Source: Allobranchiibius huperziae
GTDB lineage: Bacteria; Actinomycetota; Actinomycetes; Actinomycetales; Dermatophilaceae
Assembly: GCF_013410455.1 (NCBI RefSeq)
Contig: NZ_JACCFW010000001.1
Location: 2,372,929-2,436,928 of the forward strand
Length of the DNA stretch: 64,000 nt
Direction of reading: 5' to 3'
Below, piece after piece: positions 43,895-54,769 of this stretch. The position numbers and the translations under genes were made by a program. The notes beneath the pieces were generated by a model. The model was given only the letters and a program-made list of their open reading frames with translations, searched no databases and was not told the origin of the DNA. Each line of letters starts with the position of its first letter. Within the stretch, counting starts at the first letter, position 1.

Positions 43895-45557
43895 GACTCA
43901 ACCCTGGTGGCGGACGGCCGTCATCTACCAGATCTACCCGCGGTCCTGGGCCGACGCGGACGGCAACGGCGTCGGCGACCTGCCCGGCATCGTGCGTCGA
44001 CTCCCCTACCTGCGCGACCTGGGCGTCGACGCCGTGTGGCTCTCGCCGTTCTACACCTCGCCGCAGGCGGACGCCGGCTACGACGTGGCGGACTACTACG
44101 ACGTCGACCCGCTCTTCGGTGACCTGTCGGATGCGGACCGGCTCGTCGCCACCGCACACGAGCTGGGCCTGAAACTGGTCGTGGATCTGGTGCCGAACCA
44201 CACCTCCGACGAACACGCATGGTTCGAGGCCGCATTGGTGGCGGCGCCCGGTTCACCCGAGCGTGCCCGCTACATGTTCCGTGACGGGCGCGGCGCGGAC
44301 GGCGCGCAGCCGCCGAACAACTGGCAGAGCATGTTCGGGGGTCCGGCGTGGCAGCGCGTCGTCGAGGCCGACGGCTCGCCCGGCCAGTGGTACCTGCACC
44401 TCTTCGATCGCAAACAGCCCGATCTGAACTGGGACAACCCGCAAGTGCGCGAGGAGTTCGAGCGCGTCCTGCGTTTCTGGCTCGACCGCGGTGTGGACGG
44501 CTTCCGGGTCGACGTCGCGCACGGCCTGGCCAAGGTGGAAGGCCTGCCGGACTGGAGCGGGGCCATGCACATGGCGGACGGCCGTCAGCAGCAGCGTGCC
44601 CCGATGTGGGACCAACCCGGCGTGCACGAGATCTACCGCTCGTGGCGCGCCGTCCTGGACACCTACGACGTCGCCGACGCGGCGTCGGCGGCCGACCCGG
44701 GCGACGGCCGGATGATGTGCGCGGAGGCGTGGGTCGTGCCGGCGGAGAACCTGGCCAAGTACGTGCGACCTGATGAGTTCCACCAGGCGTTCAACTTCGA
44801 GTTCCTCGAAAGCCCCTGGGGCGCGGAGGCGTTGCGGGACGTGATCGACCGTACGTCGGACGCGAACGCAGCGGTCGGCGCACCGACCACCTGGGTGCTG
44901 TCCAACCACGACGTGGTCCGTCACGCGACCCGGCTGGGTCTACCCGCGGGCGCGGAGAAGCTCAACGGCATCGGCGCCGACGACCCCCAGCCCGACGCCG
45001 AACTCGGCCTGCGCCGTGCGCGGGCGGCCACCGCGCTGATGCTCGCCCTGCCCGGAGGTGCCTATCTCTATCAGGGCGAGGAACTGGGGCTGCCGGACCA
45101 CACGACGATGCCGGACGAGGCTCGGCAGGACCCGACGTACGCGCGTACCCAGCACAAGGACAAGGGTCGCGACGGGTGCCGGGTGCCGATGCCGTGGGAG
45201 AAGGACGCCCCCGCCGACGGCTTCAACGACACCGGCCGGCTGTGGCTGCCGCAGCCTGCGGTGTACGCCGAGCTGGCCGTGGACCAGCAGGTCGGGGTGG
45301 TCGGTTCCACACTCGAGCTCTACCGCACCTTGCTGCGGCTGCGTCGCGAACACGACCTGGCCACAGGCGAACTGCACTGGGTGACGGTCGAGCCCGACGT
45401 GCTGATCTTCGACAACGGCGCCGTGCGGTCGATCACCAACTTCGGGTCGACGCCGTACCCGGTGCCGACCGGGTGGTCGGTCGCCGTCGCCAGCCGCTCG
45501 CTGCAGGACGGCGCGGTGCCGGTGGACACGACCGTCTGGACGACGCGCGACGCCTAG
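43881..45557 (+). CDS. Alpha-glucosidase, GH13 family
   Basis: 558 residues from a TTG start (TTG ACG CTG AAT) that overlaps the end of the globin gene by 14 bp. GH13 regions: VDLVPNHTSDEHAWF, GFRVDVAHGLAK with the nucleophile, MMCAEAWVV with the acid/base, and WVLSNHDVVRH. The enzyme releases glucose from maltose or other small alpha-glucosides, fitting malQ nearby. Its stop and the stop of the next, convergent gene overlap. Confidence 0.94.
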   Translation: MTLNKTQPWWRTAVIYQIYPRSWADADGNGVGDLPGIVRRLPYLRDLGVDAVWLSPFYTSPQADAGYDVADYYDVDPLFGDLSDADRLVATAHELGLKLVVDLVPNHTSDEHAWFEAALVAAPGSPERARYMFRDGRGADGAQPPNNWQSMFGGPAWQRVVEADGSPGQWYLHLFDRKQPDLNWDNPQVREEFERVLRFWLDRGVDGFRVDVAHGLAKVEGLPDWSGAMHMADGRQQQRAPMWDQPGVHEIYRSWRAVLDTYDVADAASAADPGDGRMMCAEAWVVPAENLAKYVRPDEFHQAFNFEFLESPWGAEALRDVIDRTSDANAAVGAPTTWVLSNHDVVRHATRLGLPAGAEKLNGIGADDPQPDAELGLRRARAATALMLALPGGAYLYQGEELGLPDHTTMPDEARQDPTYARTQHKDKGRDGCRVPMPWEKDAPADGFNDTGRLWLPQPAVYAELAVDQQVGVVGSTLELYRTLLRLRREHDLATGELHWVTVEPDVLIFDNGAVRSITNFGSTPYPVPTGWSVAVASRSLQDGAVPVDTTVWTTRDA

Positions 45558-46195
45558 CGGCTGAGCACGTGGCCGGTGGGAGTGGTCACGCGGTGCCAGC
45601 GTCCGGCGGTGAAGACCTGCGCACTGTCACCGACCAGGAAGCCCAGCGCGTACGCCGCGAACGCCACCGACCCGGGCAGCGTGTCGGCGCTCTCGCCCGG
45701 CAGGGGCCGACCCCAGACACGCCGCCGCAGGTCCTCCACGGCCGCAGCGCCGGACCCGGACGGGACGCCCTGGGCGATCTCCGCGATCCCCTGCTGCGCG
45801 ATCTCCCTCAGCTCACTGATCGCGATCGAGCCGGCCGGTGACCAGCCCCCTCGCGGAGGACTCACCGACGCCCACGACGCGCGTACCTCCTGGGGAGGGA
45901 TGTCCAGCCGCATGCCGGCGGATTGCCGCGCCAACCGGTCACCGACCGCGGCGACCGGCACGACGGTGTCGACCTCCGCGGGTTCGGACAGGGCGAGCAC
46001 GCGCAGCCCGAGCGTGGTGCCCTGGCCGGAGAGCTCGCGGGAGGACTGCACGCCGACCCACACCGCGAGCGACTGCCCGCCGGCCTGCAGGCGCACGGCG
46101 CCGTCGGCGTCCAGCGCCTTGGCCCGCGCGCAGTAGGTGGTCAGATCGGAGCGGGTCTGCTCGTCTGCTAACTGCACAACGGGCATGCTGCCCAC
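45554..46195 (-). CDS. Conserved hypothetical protein
   Basis: 213 residues, soluble, no signal peptide. I do not recognise a family, though the composition and a central run (SWASVSPPRGGWSPAGSI) look like proteins of unknown function found beside thioesterases in related actinobacteria. It begins 2 bp after the thioesterase stop (an internal ATG three codons later is possible) and ends overlapping the alpha-glucosidase stop. It is probably co-transcribed with the thioesterase. Confidence 0.65.
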   Translation of the reverse strand: MGSMPVVQLADEQTRSDLTTYCARAKALDADGAVRLQAGGQSLAVWVGVQSSRELSGQGTTLGLRVLALSEPAEVDTVVPVAAVGDRLARQSAGMRLDIPPQEVRASWASVSPPRGGWSPAGSIAISELREIAQQGIAEIAQGVPSGSGAAAVEDLRRRVWGRPLPGESADTLPGSVAFAAYALGFLVGDSAQVFTAGRWHRVTTPTGHVLSR

Positions 46196-46197
46196 GC

Positions 46198-46656
46198 TCA
46201 GGTGTGGTCGACGGGACGGCGCTTCAGCGCGACCGGCGGACCGGCGTACTGCTGCAGGATCTTGCGGGCGCTCTCGGTCAGGCGTGTCGGGCGCTGGGTG
46301 TCCATGTCGAACGCGACCTGGGTCGTCTCGGCGGACGCGAAAACCTCTGTGCTGTCCGGGGTTTCACGCACCTCGTAGCCCAGATCGAACGACGCGCCCG
46401 CGATCCGGGTGACCCACGTCGTGATGCAGATCGGCTCGTGGCGGTAGTGCAGCTGTCGCAGGTAGTCGATCTCGGCGCGCGCGATCAGCAGCCGGGGCCG
46501 CTCGTGCGCCTCGTCCGAACCGTCGAACCACTCGTTGAAGGCCAGGATCCGCGCCTCCTCCAGCAGGCGCAGGAACTGCACGTTGTTCACGTGACGCAGG
46601 GCGTCCATGTCGGACCAGCGCAGGGGCACGCTGACGTGGAAGAGGGGGTTCGGCAT
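46198..46656 (-). CDS. Acyl-CoA thioesterase, 4HBT/YbgC hotdog family
   Basis: 152 residues. MPNPLFHVSVPLRWSDMDAL and HVNNVQFLRLLEEAR carry the 4HBT active-site aspartate and are followed by the hotdog helix; later HEPICITTWVTRIAGASFDL. It hydrolyses acyl-CoA, substrate unknown. GATAAT ends 6 nt before the ATG and no Shine-Dalgarno is seen, so it is probably leaderless. Divergent from tesB. Confidence 0.9.
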   Translation of the reverse strand: MPNPLFHVSVPLRWSDMDALRHVNNVQFLRLLEEARILAFNEWFDGSDEAHERPRLLIARAEIDYLRQLHYRHEPICITTWVTRIAGASFDLGYEVRETPDSTEVFASAETTQVAFDMDTQRPTRLTESARKILQQYAGPPVALKRRPVDHT

Positions 46657-46662
46657 ACGTCG

Positions 46663-46703
46663 ATTATCCGTATGCCGGGCGGGTGCGACCCGCTGGGTAG
46701 AGT
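46663..46703. promoter_or_regulatory. Divergent leaderless promoters, thioesterase and tesB
   Basis: GATAAT (46663-46668, minus strand) ends 6 nt before the thioesterase ATG; TAGAGT (46698-46703, plus) ends 7 nt before the tesB GTG. Both genes lack Shine-Dalgarno sequences. The two starts are only 54 bp apart. Confidence 0.55.
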
Positions 46704-46710
46704 CACCCGG

Positions 46711-47679
46711 GTGACCGACGCCGACGAGATCAGTGCCATCAGTGCGGAGCAGGCCGAGCAGGACCCCGTCGGGTCGTTGCTCGAAGTGCTCGATCTGAAG
46801 CCGGTGGGCACCGCCAGTTTCCGGCCCGAGACGGCGCCCGGCGCGGGAGACGAGGCGGATCTGTCGGAGCGGACCCTGGACGTGTTCGTCGGGCGCAGCC
46901 AGGTCACCCCGCACGGCCGCGCGTTCGGCGGTCAGGTGCTCGCGCAGAGCGTCATCGCCGCTGGTCGCAGCACCCCGCAGGACCGCCAGATCCACTCGCT
47001 GCACGCGTACTTCGTGCGCCCGGGCGACTCGGCACACCCGATCCGCTTCGCCGTCGAGAACCTGCGCGACGGCAACTCGTTCTCGGTACGCCGGGTGCAC
47101 GCGATGCAGTACGGCAACACGATCCTGTCGGCCACGCTGTCCTTCCAGCGGCCGGCCGACGGCCTGGATCACCAGGCCGAGATGCCCTCGGCGCCCGACC
47201 CCGAGCGGGCCTGGACCACCGAGCAGGAACTGCAGGGCATCGACCACCCGTCGGCACACCACTGGCGCCGGCGGGCGCTGGACGTCCGCAACGTCGAGGG
47301 CGCGCTCTATGTGCACCCCAGCAGGCAGCGGTCGGCTCACCAGATGGTGTGGATGAAGTCGCTGCGTGAGCTGCCGGACGACCCACTGCTGCATGCCGCG
47401 GTCTTCGCCTACGCCTCGGACTACTCGCTGCTGGAGTCGGTGCTGCGCCGACACGGGCTCGTGTGGTCCTCCCCCGGGTTGCGCCCGGCGTCACTGGACC
47501 ACGCCATGTGGTTCCACCGCCCCGGCCGCATCGACGACTGGGTGCTCTATCAGCAGGAGTCGCCGTCGGCCTCGGGCGGACGCGGCCTCGGGCTGGGCAA
47601 GCTCTTCGGCGTCGACGGCACCCTGATCTGCTCGGTCGCCCAGGAGGGCATGGTCCGGGTCAAACCGCGTCCCGAATAG
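46711..47679 (+). CDS. tesB: Acyl-CoA thioesterase II (TesB)
   Basis: 322 residues from GTG. Two hotdog domains: the first has GRAFGGQVLAQSVIAAGR and HSLHAYFVRPGDS, the second SLDHAMWFHRPGRIDDW with the catalytic aspartate. It hydrolyses medium/long acyl-CoA. The start VTDADEISAISAEQ directly follows a -10 box. A GNAT gene follows 55 bp later. Confidence 0.95.
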   Translation: MTDADEISAISAEQAEQDPVGSLLEVLDLKPVGTASFRPETAPGAGDEADLSERTLDVFVGRSQVTPHGRAFGGQVLAQSVIAAGRSTPQDRQIHSLHAYFVRPGDSAHPIRFAVENLRDGNSFSVRRVHAMQYGNTILSATLSFQRPADGLDHQAEMPSAPDPERAWTTEQELQGIDHPSAHHWRRRALDVRNVEGALYVHPSRQRSAHQMVWMKSLRELPDDPLLHAAVFAYASDYSLLESVLRRHGLVWSSPGLRPASLDHAMWFHRPGRIDDWVLYQQESPSASGGRGLGLGKLFGVDGTLICSVAQEGMVRVKPRPE

Positions 47680-47734
47680 CACCACGGCGGCCCCTGCGAC
47701 CGCCTCGAAGCATCGTTCTGCCAGGGTGATCGGC

Positions 47735-48331
47735 ATGGCTGCCGGACGACTGGACCCCATCACGCTGACCGGGCGCCTCGTGCGACTCGAGCCGCTGTCC
47801 CCCGACCACCTCGACGGGCTGGTCGAGGCGTCCGAGGACGGGCAGATGTACGACCGCTGGTACACCAGCATCGCGAGTCCGGACGACATGGCCGCCGACG
47901 TGCAGCACCGCCTGGACCTGCAGGCGAGCGGTTTCATGTTGCCGTTCACCACCATCCGGCAGTCCGACGGAGCGGTGCTCGGCGGCACGACGTTCTACGA
48001 CATCCAGCTCGACGTGCCGCGGGTGTCGATCGGCTACACCTGGAACCGCGCGTCCGCGCACGGCACGGGCAGCAACCCCGAGAGCAAGCTGCTGCTGATG
48101 ACGTACGCGTTCGAGACGCTGGGCGTGGAATGCGTGCGGTACGAGACCAGTTGGATGAACACGCAGTCACAGGCGGCCATCGAGCGCCTCGGTGCGCGGC
48201 GGGACGGCGTGCTGCGCGCCGACAAGCGCGAGCGCACCGGCGCCCTGCGCGACACGGTCGTCTACTCGGTCCTCGCGCACGAGTGGCCGTCGGTGAAGAA
48301 CGGTCTGGAGCACCGCCTCCGCCACCGCTGA
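47735..48331 (+). CDS. GNAT family N-acetyltransferase (RimJ/RimL-like)
   Basis: 198 residues. RLEPLSPDHLDGLVEAS, then GYTWNRASAHGTGSNPESKLLLM (acetyl-CoA site in the Acetyltransf_3 form) and WMNTQSQAAIERLGARRDGVLR. Substrate unknown. The ATG was chosen over a GTG three codons upstream. It may be co-transcribed with tesB and ends at a strong hairpin. Confidence 0.85.
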   Translation: MAAGRLDPITLTGRLVRLEPLSPDHLDGLVEASEDGQMYDRWYTSIASPDDMAADVQHRLDLQASGFMLPFTTIRQSDGAVLGGTTFYDIQLDVPRVSIGYTWNRASAHGTGSNPESKLLLMTYAFETLGVECVRYETSWMNTQSQAAIERLGARRDGVLRADKRERTGALRDTVVYSVLAHEWPSVKNGLEHRLRHR

Positions 48332-48353
48332 CCCGTCGGGGGTGCAGACATGG

Positions 48354-48385
48354 TCGAGGGGTGGGGCTGTAGCCCCACCCCTCGA
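48354..48385. terminator. Strong bidirectional hairpin between GNAT and ettA
   Basis: A perfect 15-bp stem TCGAGGGGTGGGGCT with its complement and a GT loop. It is nested inside a wider imperfect inverted repeat (GCAGAC near 48345 with GTCTGC near 48412) between two convergent genes. Confidence 0.88.
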
Positions 48386-48430
48386 TCATGTCCCCTACCC
48401 CTCGATGGGAGGTCTGCGTCCGGTGCCCGC

Positions 48431-50113
<1,683 letters not shown>

Positions 50114-50161
50114 GCCCGGAAGGCTAGTCGCGGCGCGCACTGCGACCGAATCGGCCGGTGC

Positions 50162-50629
50162 TCAGGCGGCCGACTGCGCACCGTCCGCGTCGGTGCCGTC
50201 GGTCCGGGTCACCGGTCCAACCGCCTCCGTGGACTCACCCGGCGTGCCCTGCCCGGGCGGCGCCGAGCGGCTCACCCGCCGGAAGCTGCCCTCGCCGAAC
50301 GCCAGATCGTGGCCCACGTGGTACGCCGTGACCTCCGGCGTCGAGCGCGCCTGGCCGTTGGTCGCGGTCCACTCGTTGATCCGCAGCACCCCACGCACGA
50401 TCACCGGGTCGCCCTTGCGCAGGCACCCGTCCAGGTGCCTGGCCAGCTGCTTCCACGCCACGACCCGATAGAAGCTCGCCGCGCCGTCGACGTACCCGCC
50501 GGACCCCTGGTCGTAGCGGCGTTCGTTGACCGCCACCCGGAAGGATAGGAAATGTTCGCCGGTCCTCGTCTGGTGACGCTGCGGGTCCAATGAGACGTTC
50601 CCGGTCAGCGTGATCTCCACCTCGTTCAT
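50162..50629 (-). CDS. ssb: Single-stranded DNA-binding protein (SSB paralogue without acidic tip)
   Basis: 155 residues. The OB fold is clear (MNEVEITLTGNVSLDP, FLSFRVAVNERRYDQ, ASFYRVVAWKQLARHLDG, GDPVIVRGVL). The tail is short and ends DGTDADGAQSAA, without the DDDIPF-like acidic tip that recruits repair proteins to housekeeping SSB. It may be a secondary SSB for competence, recombination or sporadic stress. GAGGGGAGTGGGC precedes the ATG. It lies between the GTPase pair and ettA on the same strand. Confidence 0.9.
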   Translation of the reverse strand: MNEVEITLTGNVSLDPQRHQTRTGEHFLSFRVAVNERRYDQGSGGYVDGAASFYRVVAWKQLARHLDGCLRKGDPVIVRGVLRINEWTATNGQARSTPEVTAYHVGHDLAFGEGSFRRVSRSAPPGQGTPGESTEAVGPVTRTDGTDADGAQSAA

Positions 50630-50766
50630 GCCCACTCCCCTCGCAGGACACCGGGAGGTGCCCGTTTGCGACGAGAGTGCGCCCACGGAGGGCGAGCGGT
50701 GAAGGCGGGCAGACGGGCCGTGTGGACGACGAGACACCACCCGATGGGGATGTGGACGACGCGGGC

Positions 50767-52410
50767 TCAGCCCGCGGCCGCCTCCAGGTGCACGCGCGTC
50801 TGACGGTGATCGTTCAGGACGACCGCGACGGGGTCGGTGATCTGCCGTGCGGCGACGGCACTGATCTCCTGCCGCATCCGCGCTCCGACCACCCTGCTGC
50901 GATGGGCCGCACCCCGCCGTGCGATCCATCGGGACAGCGACGCCAGCACCAACCCGGCGAGCAGACCGAGCACGAGCATGAGCAGCGGGATCGGGATGAT
51001 CCCCACCGTCGGGGGGTCCAGATGGATCTGCCCGAAGGCCAGCACCGGGAGCGACACGAGCCACAACAGCCCGAGCACCGCCACGATCGCGAAGAGCCAC
51101 TGCAGCACGGCGACGACCGACCACCAGCCCGGATCGCGGCCCCGCAGCGGCACGCCCATCACGGCGCGGTCCAGCTCGTCGTACAGCTTCTCGTCGGGCG
51201 CCGCTGCGTCCTGCACGGCGTCCGCCCAGGGTTGCGGCAGTCCCACGGACGCCAGCTGCGCCAACTCGCGACTGGCCACGTCCACCGCCGCCCGCGACGC
51301 CGGTGTGGGCGGGGGCAGCGAGGAGCGGCCGAGCACGGTGCTGCTCTCGTGCCGGCTGAGGCCTCCTTTCACGACCTTGTCGAGGCCGAGGCGGGACAAC
51401 GGGGCGGGGCGCAGCTTGGTGATCCACCGGGTGAACGGCCAGCCGCCGCGCTGGGTGGACCGCATGAAGTAGTCGCGCTCGACGGCATCGAGGACGACGG
51501 GTATGCCGGCCGCCTGCGCCAGGGCTCGGTCCAACTCGGGCCCGGCGTCCTGCACCGGCGGCTCGGTGTCGGAGACATGCGGGCGCAGCCCGGTGGCGCG
51601 GACCGTGAGGTCTCCGAGGAGCCGCTGCTCGGCGGCGTTGCGCTGCTGCACTACCTGGGCGATCGCGGACACAAGGTCGTCGACGCCGTGGCCGCGCGCG
51701 GCGGAGGTGGGGATGATCCGCACGCCCGCCAACCCGTCGGCCACCAGCAGCCGCTTCAGGTCCGCGACGCACTCCCCGACCTCGACGCGCTGCAGCAGGT
51801 CGACCTGGTTGAGGACGGCCAGGGTCACCGCGTCGTGCCCGGCGAGCCGGGAGATGTACTCGTCGTGCATGACGGCGTCGGCGTACTTCTGCGGGTCGGT
51901 GACCCACACGAAGACGTCGGCCAGCTCCAGCACGCGGTCGGCCTCGGCGCGGTGCTGCGCGACGTTGGAGTCGAAGTCGGGCAGGTCGAGCAGGATCATG
52001 CCGTCCAGGTCCGCGGCGCGCGGTGATCCGGCGGCGACCTGGTGCCGGGTCGAGACGCCCAGCCACTGCAGCAGGTCGGAGCTCGGCTCCTCGCCCCAGA
52101 TGGCCGCAGCGGGTGAGGACGTCGTCGGGCGGCGGGCACCGATCCTCGAGATCGGTTCTCCTATCAGCGCATTGAAGAGCGTCGACTTACCGGAGCCAGT
52201 GGCCCCGGCGAGAGCCACGACCGTACGCGAGCCGGTGAGCGCCGTACGCGCCCGCGCCTTCTCCAGCAACGCCCGGGCCTGTGCCACGTCGTGAGCGGGA
52301 AGCCGGGAGCCGCCGTGGTCGAGTGCCGCGGCGAGGTCCGCGCTGCACCGGGTGAGCTGCTCAGCGGGCACGGGCGCGGCGGGCTTGTGCCGCCCCAGGA
52401 TCGGCGTCAC
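50767..52410 (-). CDS. Dynamin-like GTPase, second of a pair
   Basis: 547 residues. P-loop GATGSGKST near residue 70, switch/G3 LLDLPDFDSN, G4 NQVD (LAVLNQVDLL). After the helical region come two membrane segments (about residues 437-465 and 479-503). Family relatives (YfjP/dynamin-like) remodel membranes. The ATG overlaps the upstream GTPase stop by 4 bp, so both are made together. A 17-bp palindrome overlaps its stop codon. Confidence 0.88.
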   Translation of the reverse strand: MTPILGRHKPAAPVPAEQLTRCSADLAAALDHGGSRLPAHDVAQARALLEKARARTALTGSRTVVALAGATGSGKSTLFNALIGEPISRIGARRPTTSSPAAAIWGEEPSSDLLQWLGVSTRHQVAAGSPRAADLDGMILLDLPDFDSNVAQHRAEADRVLELADVFVWVTDPQKYADAVMHDEYISRLAGHDAVTLAVLNQVDLLQRVEVGECVADLKRLLVADGLAGVRIIPTSAARGHGVDDLVSAIAQVVQQRNAAEQRLLGDLTVRATGLRPHVSDTEPPVQDAGPELDRALAQAAGIPVVLDAVERDYFMRSTQRGGWPFTRWITKLRPAPLSRLGLDKVVKGGLSRHESSTVLGRSSLPPPTPASRAAVDVASRELAQLASVGLPQPWADAVQDAAAPDEKLYDELDRAVMGVPLRGRDPGWWSVVAVLQWLFAIVAVLGLLWLVSLPVLAFGQIHLDPPTVGIIPIPLLMLVLGLLAGLVLASLSRWIARRGAAHRSRVVGARMRQEISAVAARQITDPVAVVLNDHRQTRVHLEAAAG

Positions 52411-54119
52411 CGCCGTGCCGCCTTGAGCTCACCCATCGCCATACGCAGTCCGTCGTCCTGCGGCGCGATGCTCGCCCCGTCCTCCAGCACGCGCAGGTAC
52501 CTCGCCTTCTCCTGGTCGTAGAGCTCACTGCTCAGGTCCAGCAGCCGCTTGCGGGCCCGAGCCGACAGCGTGCGCACGGCCTGGTCGCCGAAGAGCGCCT
52601 CGAGCAGCCGCTGGGCCACGACCGCCGATCCTCCGGCGATCCCCACCTCGGCGCCGCTCAGGCCGTAGGTCGCGGAGAACGCGATCAGCATCAGCATCAC
52701 GGCCAGGCCGTTGACGCCGAAGGCGAGGAACCGTGCCGTCGTACGCTTGCCCGCGGCCTCGTCGCGCACCATCTGCAGTACCTCGCCCTGCCAGCGCCGC
52801 ACCAACTCCTCGGCACGCTGGGTGAAATCGGGTGACAGCTGAGCGATCTCGGGGTGCGCTCCGATCAACGGCGCCCCTCCCGGGGTCAGCCGCCAACTGC
52901 GGGCGATGCCGTCGACCGCGGTCTGCCCGTGCGAGCGCACCAGAACCACGACCCCGGACTGCAGGGCCTCCCCCAGCTCCTCGGCCGGCTGCGCCTTGCC
53001 CCGGCCGCGCAGGTACGCGGTCACCCGGTCCCGTGCGCGCCCGACGTGCTGCTCCAGCTGACGCAGCACCTCACCGGTGCCGACGAACTCGTGCCAGCGG
53101 GCCAGCACCTCGCCGCGCAGCAGCGAGCCGTCCTTCATGCCCTCGTCCACCCCGGCGGACGCCGCCGCGAACCCGTCGTCGGCCTCCTTGCGCAGCCGCG
53201 CCGCACCCTCGGTCTGCGCGGCGATGCCGTCCTGCAGGGTGCGGACCCGTTGCTGCAGGGAGTCCAGCGCACCGTCGAGGGTGCGGCGGATGACGATGTT
53301 GCGGGCCTGTGCGTCGGAGGCCAGGGAGTGCAGCCAGCTGCGCAGCCGGGCGACCTCCTCGTCGGGCAGACGCCCGTCCTCCAGCCCGGTCTCGATGATG
53401 GCGAAGACCGGTGACTGTCCGAGACCCTGCTCGGCCAGCATGCCCGCGAAGTGCAAGCGCACGTCCTCCATGGCGTCGGCGGGCACCCGGTTGAGAACGA
53501 CGGCCACGGACGTCCCGCGCTCGGTGGCCTGGTGCAGCAGCTCCCAGGGGACGGCGTCGGCGTACCGGGCCGCCGTGGTGACGAAGATCCACAGGTCGGC
53601 CGCCGACATCAGCTGCCGGGCCAGGTCGCGGTTGGCCGAGACCACCGAGTCGATGTCGGGCGCGTCGAGCAGCGCGACGCCCTGCGGCAGGCCTGCGGAC
53701 GACACCAGGTGCAACGTGCCCGGGTCGGTGAGCTCGGTGTGCTCGCCGGTCAGACGTGCCAGTCCGGGCAGCACCCGGTCTCCGGCGAACCAGCGTTCGT
53801 CGGCCGGGTTGTGCACCAGCGTGGAGGCCAGCGTCGTCGGACGCAGCACGCCGGACTTGGAGACATGTTCTCCGACAATGGAGTTGACGAGTGTCGACTT
53901 GCCGGCACCCGTCGAGCCGCCGACGACCGCCAGCAGCGGGGCGTCCAGGGACTTCGCGCGCGGGATCAGGTAGTCGTCCAGCTGTGCGAGCAGCTCCGAG
54001 CGGGTACGCCGCGTGGCGGAGACCCCCTCGACGTCCAGGGGCAGCGCCGTGCGCTCCACCTGAGTCCGCAGCGACTGCAGCGCGGGGAGCAGCACTGTCC
54101 CCTTGAGCGCTCGTGTCAC
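52407..54119 (-). CDS. Dynamin-like GTPase, first of a pair
   Basis: 570 residues from GTG. P-loop GGSTGAGKST near residue 67, G3 LLDAPDIDS, G4 position NRVP (not the usual NKxD). A long helical/coiled-coil middle region follows, then a hydrophobic pair near residues 465-500 (FGVNGLAVMLMLIAFSAT). Paired dynamin-like GTPases of this kind act on membranes during division or phage/pore stress in other bacteria. Followed by its partner with ATGA overlap. Confidence 0.88.
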   Translation of the reverse strand: MTRALKGTVLLPALQSLRTQVERTALPLDVEGVSATRRTRSELLAQLDDYLIPRAKSLDAPLLAVVGGSTGAGKSTLVNSIVGEHVSKSGVLRPTTLASTLVHNPADERWFAGDRVLPGLARLTGEHTELTDPGTLHLVSSAGLPQGVALLDAPDIDSVVSANRDLARQLMSAADLWIFVTTAARYADAVPWELLHQATERGTSVAVVLNRVPADAMEDVRLHFAGMLAEQGLGQSPVFAIIETGLEDGRLPDEEVARLRSWLHSLASDAQARNIVIRRTLDGALDSLQQRVRTLQDGIAAQTEGAARLRKEADDGFAAASAGVDEGMKDGSLLRGEVLARWHEFVGTGEVLRQLEQHVGRARDRVTAYLRGRGKAQPAEELGEALQSGVVVLVRSHGQTAVDGIARSWRLTPGGAPLIGAHPEIAQLSPDFTQRAEELVRRWQGEVLQMVRDEAAGKRTTARFLAFGVNGLAVMLMLIAFSATYGLSGAEVGIAGGSAVVAQRLLEALFGDQAVRTLSARARKRLLDLSSELYDQEKARYLRVLEDGASIAPQDDGLRMAMGELKAARR

Positions 54120-54181
54120 CGGGCCAGCATCGCCTGTCGGGTCGGCATACTCAACTTGCCGGGCCGCGCCGACGTCCGCCC

Positions 54182-54187
54182 TACACT
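54182..54187 (+). promoter_or_regulatory. Putative -10 (TACACT) of tRNA-Arg
   Basis: TACACT ends 11 nt before the first tRNA base. A TTGCCG lies 20 nt upstream, which is a long spacing for a -35. Confidence 0.45.
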
Positions 54188-54198
54188 TGTCGGCGCTC

Positions 54199-54275
<77 letters not shown>

Positions 54276-54309
54276 GCTCGTCCACCGCTCGCATCAGAAG
54301 GGCAGCGTC

Positions 54310-54507
54310 GTGAAGCGACAGGCCACCCGCTCCCGATGGTGGCCTGCCACGTTGCGCGCGAGATTCCTCGTGGGGCTCCTCCTGGTCTGTGTGGTGCTGC
54401 TCGTTTCCCTCGCCCGAACAGGCGACTGGCTCGCCGTCGTCGGCATCCCCGTCGCGTCGTTCGCCGGAGTCTGGATCGCGAGGCGCAACCGCAGCAAGTA
54501 CGACTGA
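54310..54507 (+). CDS. Small two-helix membrane protein
   Basis: 65 residues from GTG with AAGGG upstream. A basic N-terminus (MKRQATRSRWW) is followed by helices near residues 19-36 and 41-58 and a basic tail (RRNRSKYD). I recognise no family. It starts 35 bp after tRNA-Arg, possibly by read-through. The pattern of a charged start, two helices and a positive tail supports a real product. Confidence 0.6.
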   Translation: MKRQATRSRWWPATLRARFLVGLLLVCVVLLVSLARTGDWLAVVGIPVASFAGVWIARRNRSKYD

Positions 54508-54530
54508 ACGACGCGACTTCTTCGGCCTGG

Positions 54531-54690
54531 GCGCGTACATCGGACGTCAGGAAGGGACCGCGCCGCCGACACCCCACCCGGGCCCGTACAGCGGACGCCG
54601 GTAAGTGACCGCGGCGCCGACAACCCACCCGCGGCGTGTACGCCGCGCGCAGGAAAATGACCGAAGCGCCGACACTCACTGGGCAGTGCG
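54531..54690. repeat. 51-52 bp degenerate tandem array, about 3 units
   Basis: Units begin at GTAC 54535, 54586 and 54638 and share GGACG, GACCG and CGCCGACA blocks followed by CCACCCG-like sequence. The array occupies most of the 262-bp gap before the convergent PrsW gene; no gene is seen in it. Confidence 0.75.
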
Positions 54691-54769
54691 AGCCGACCGC
54701 AGCGCTCCTCGTCCAGGCCGCCTGAGAACCCCGCCCGAGGCACAGACAGCACGGACGCCGACGAACGGT

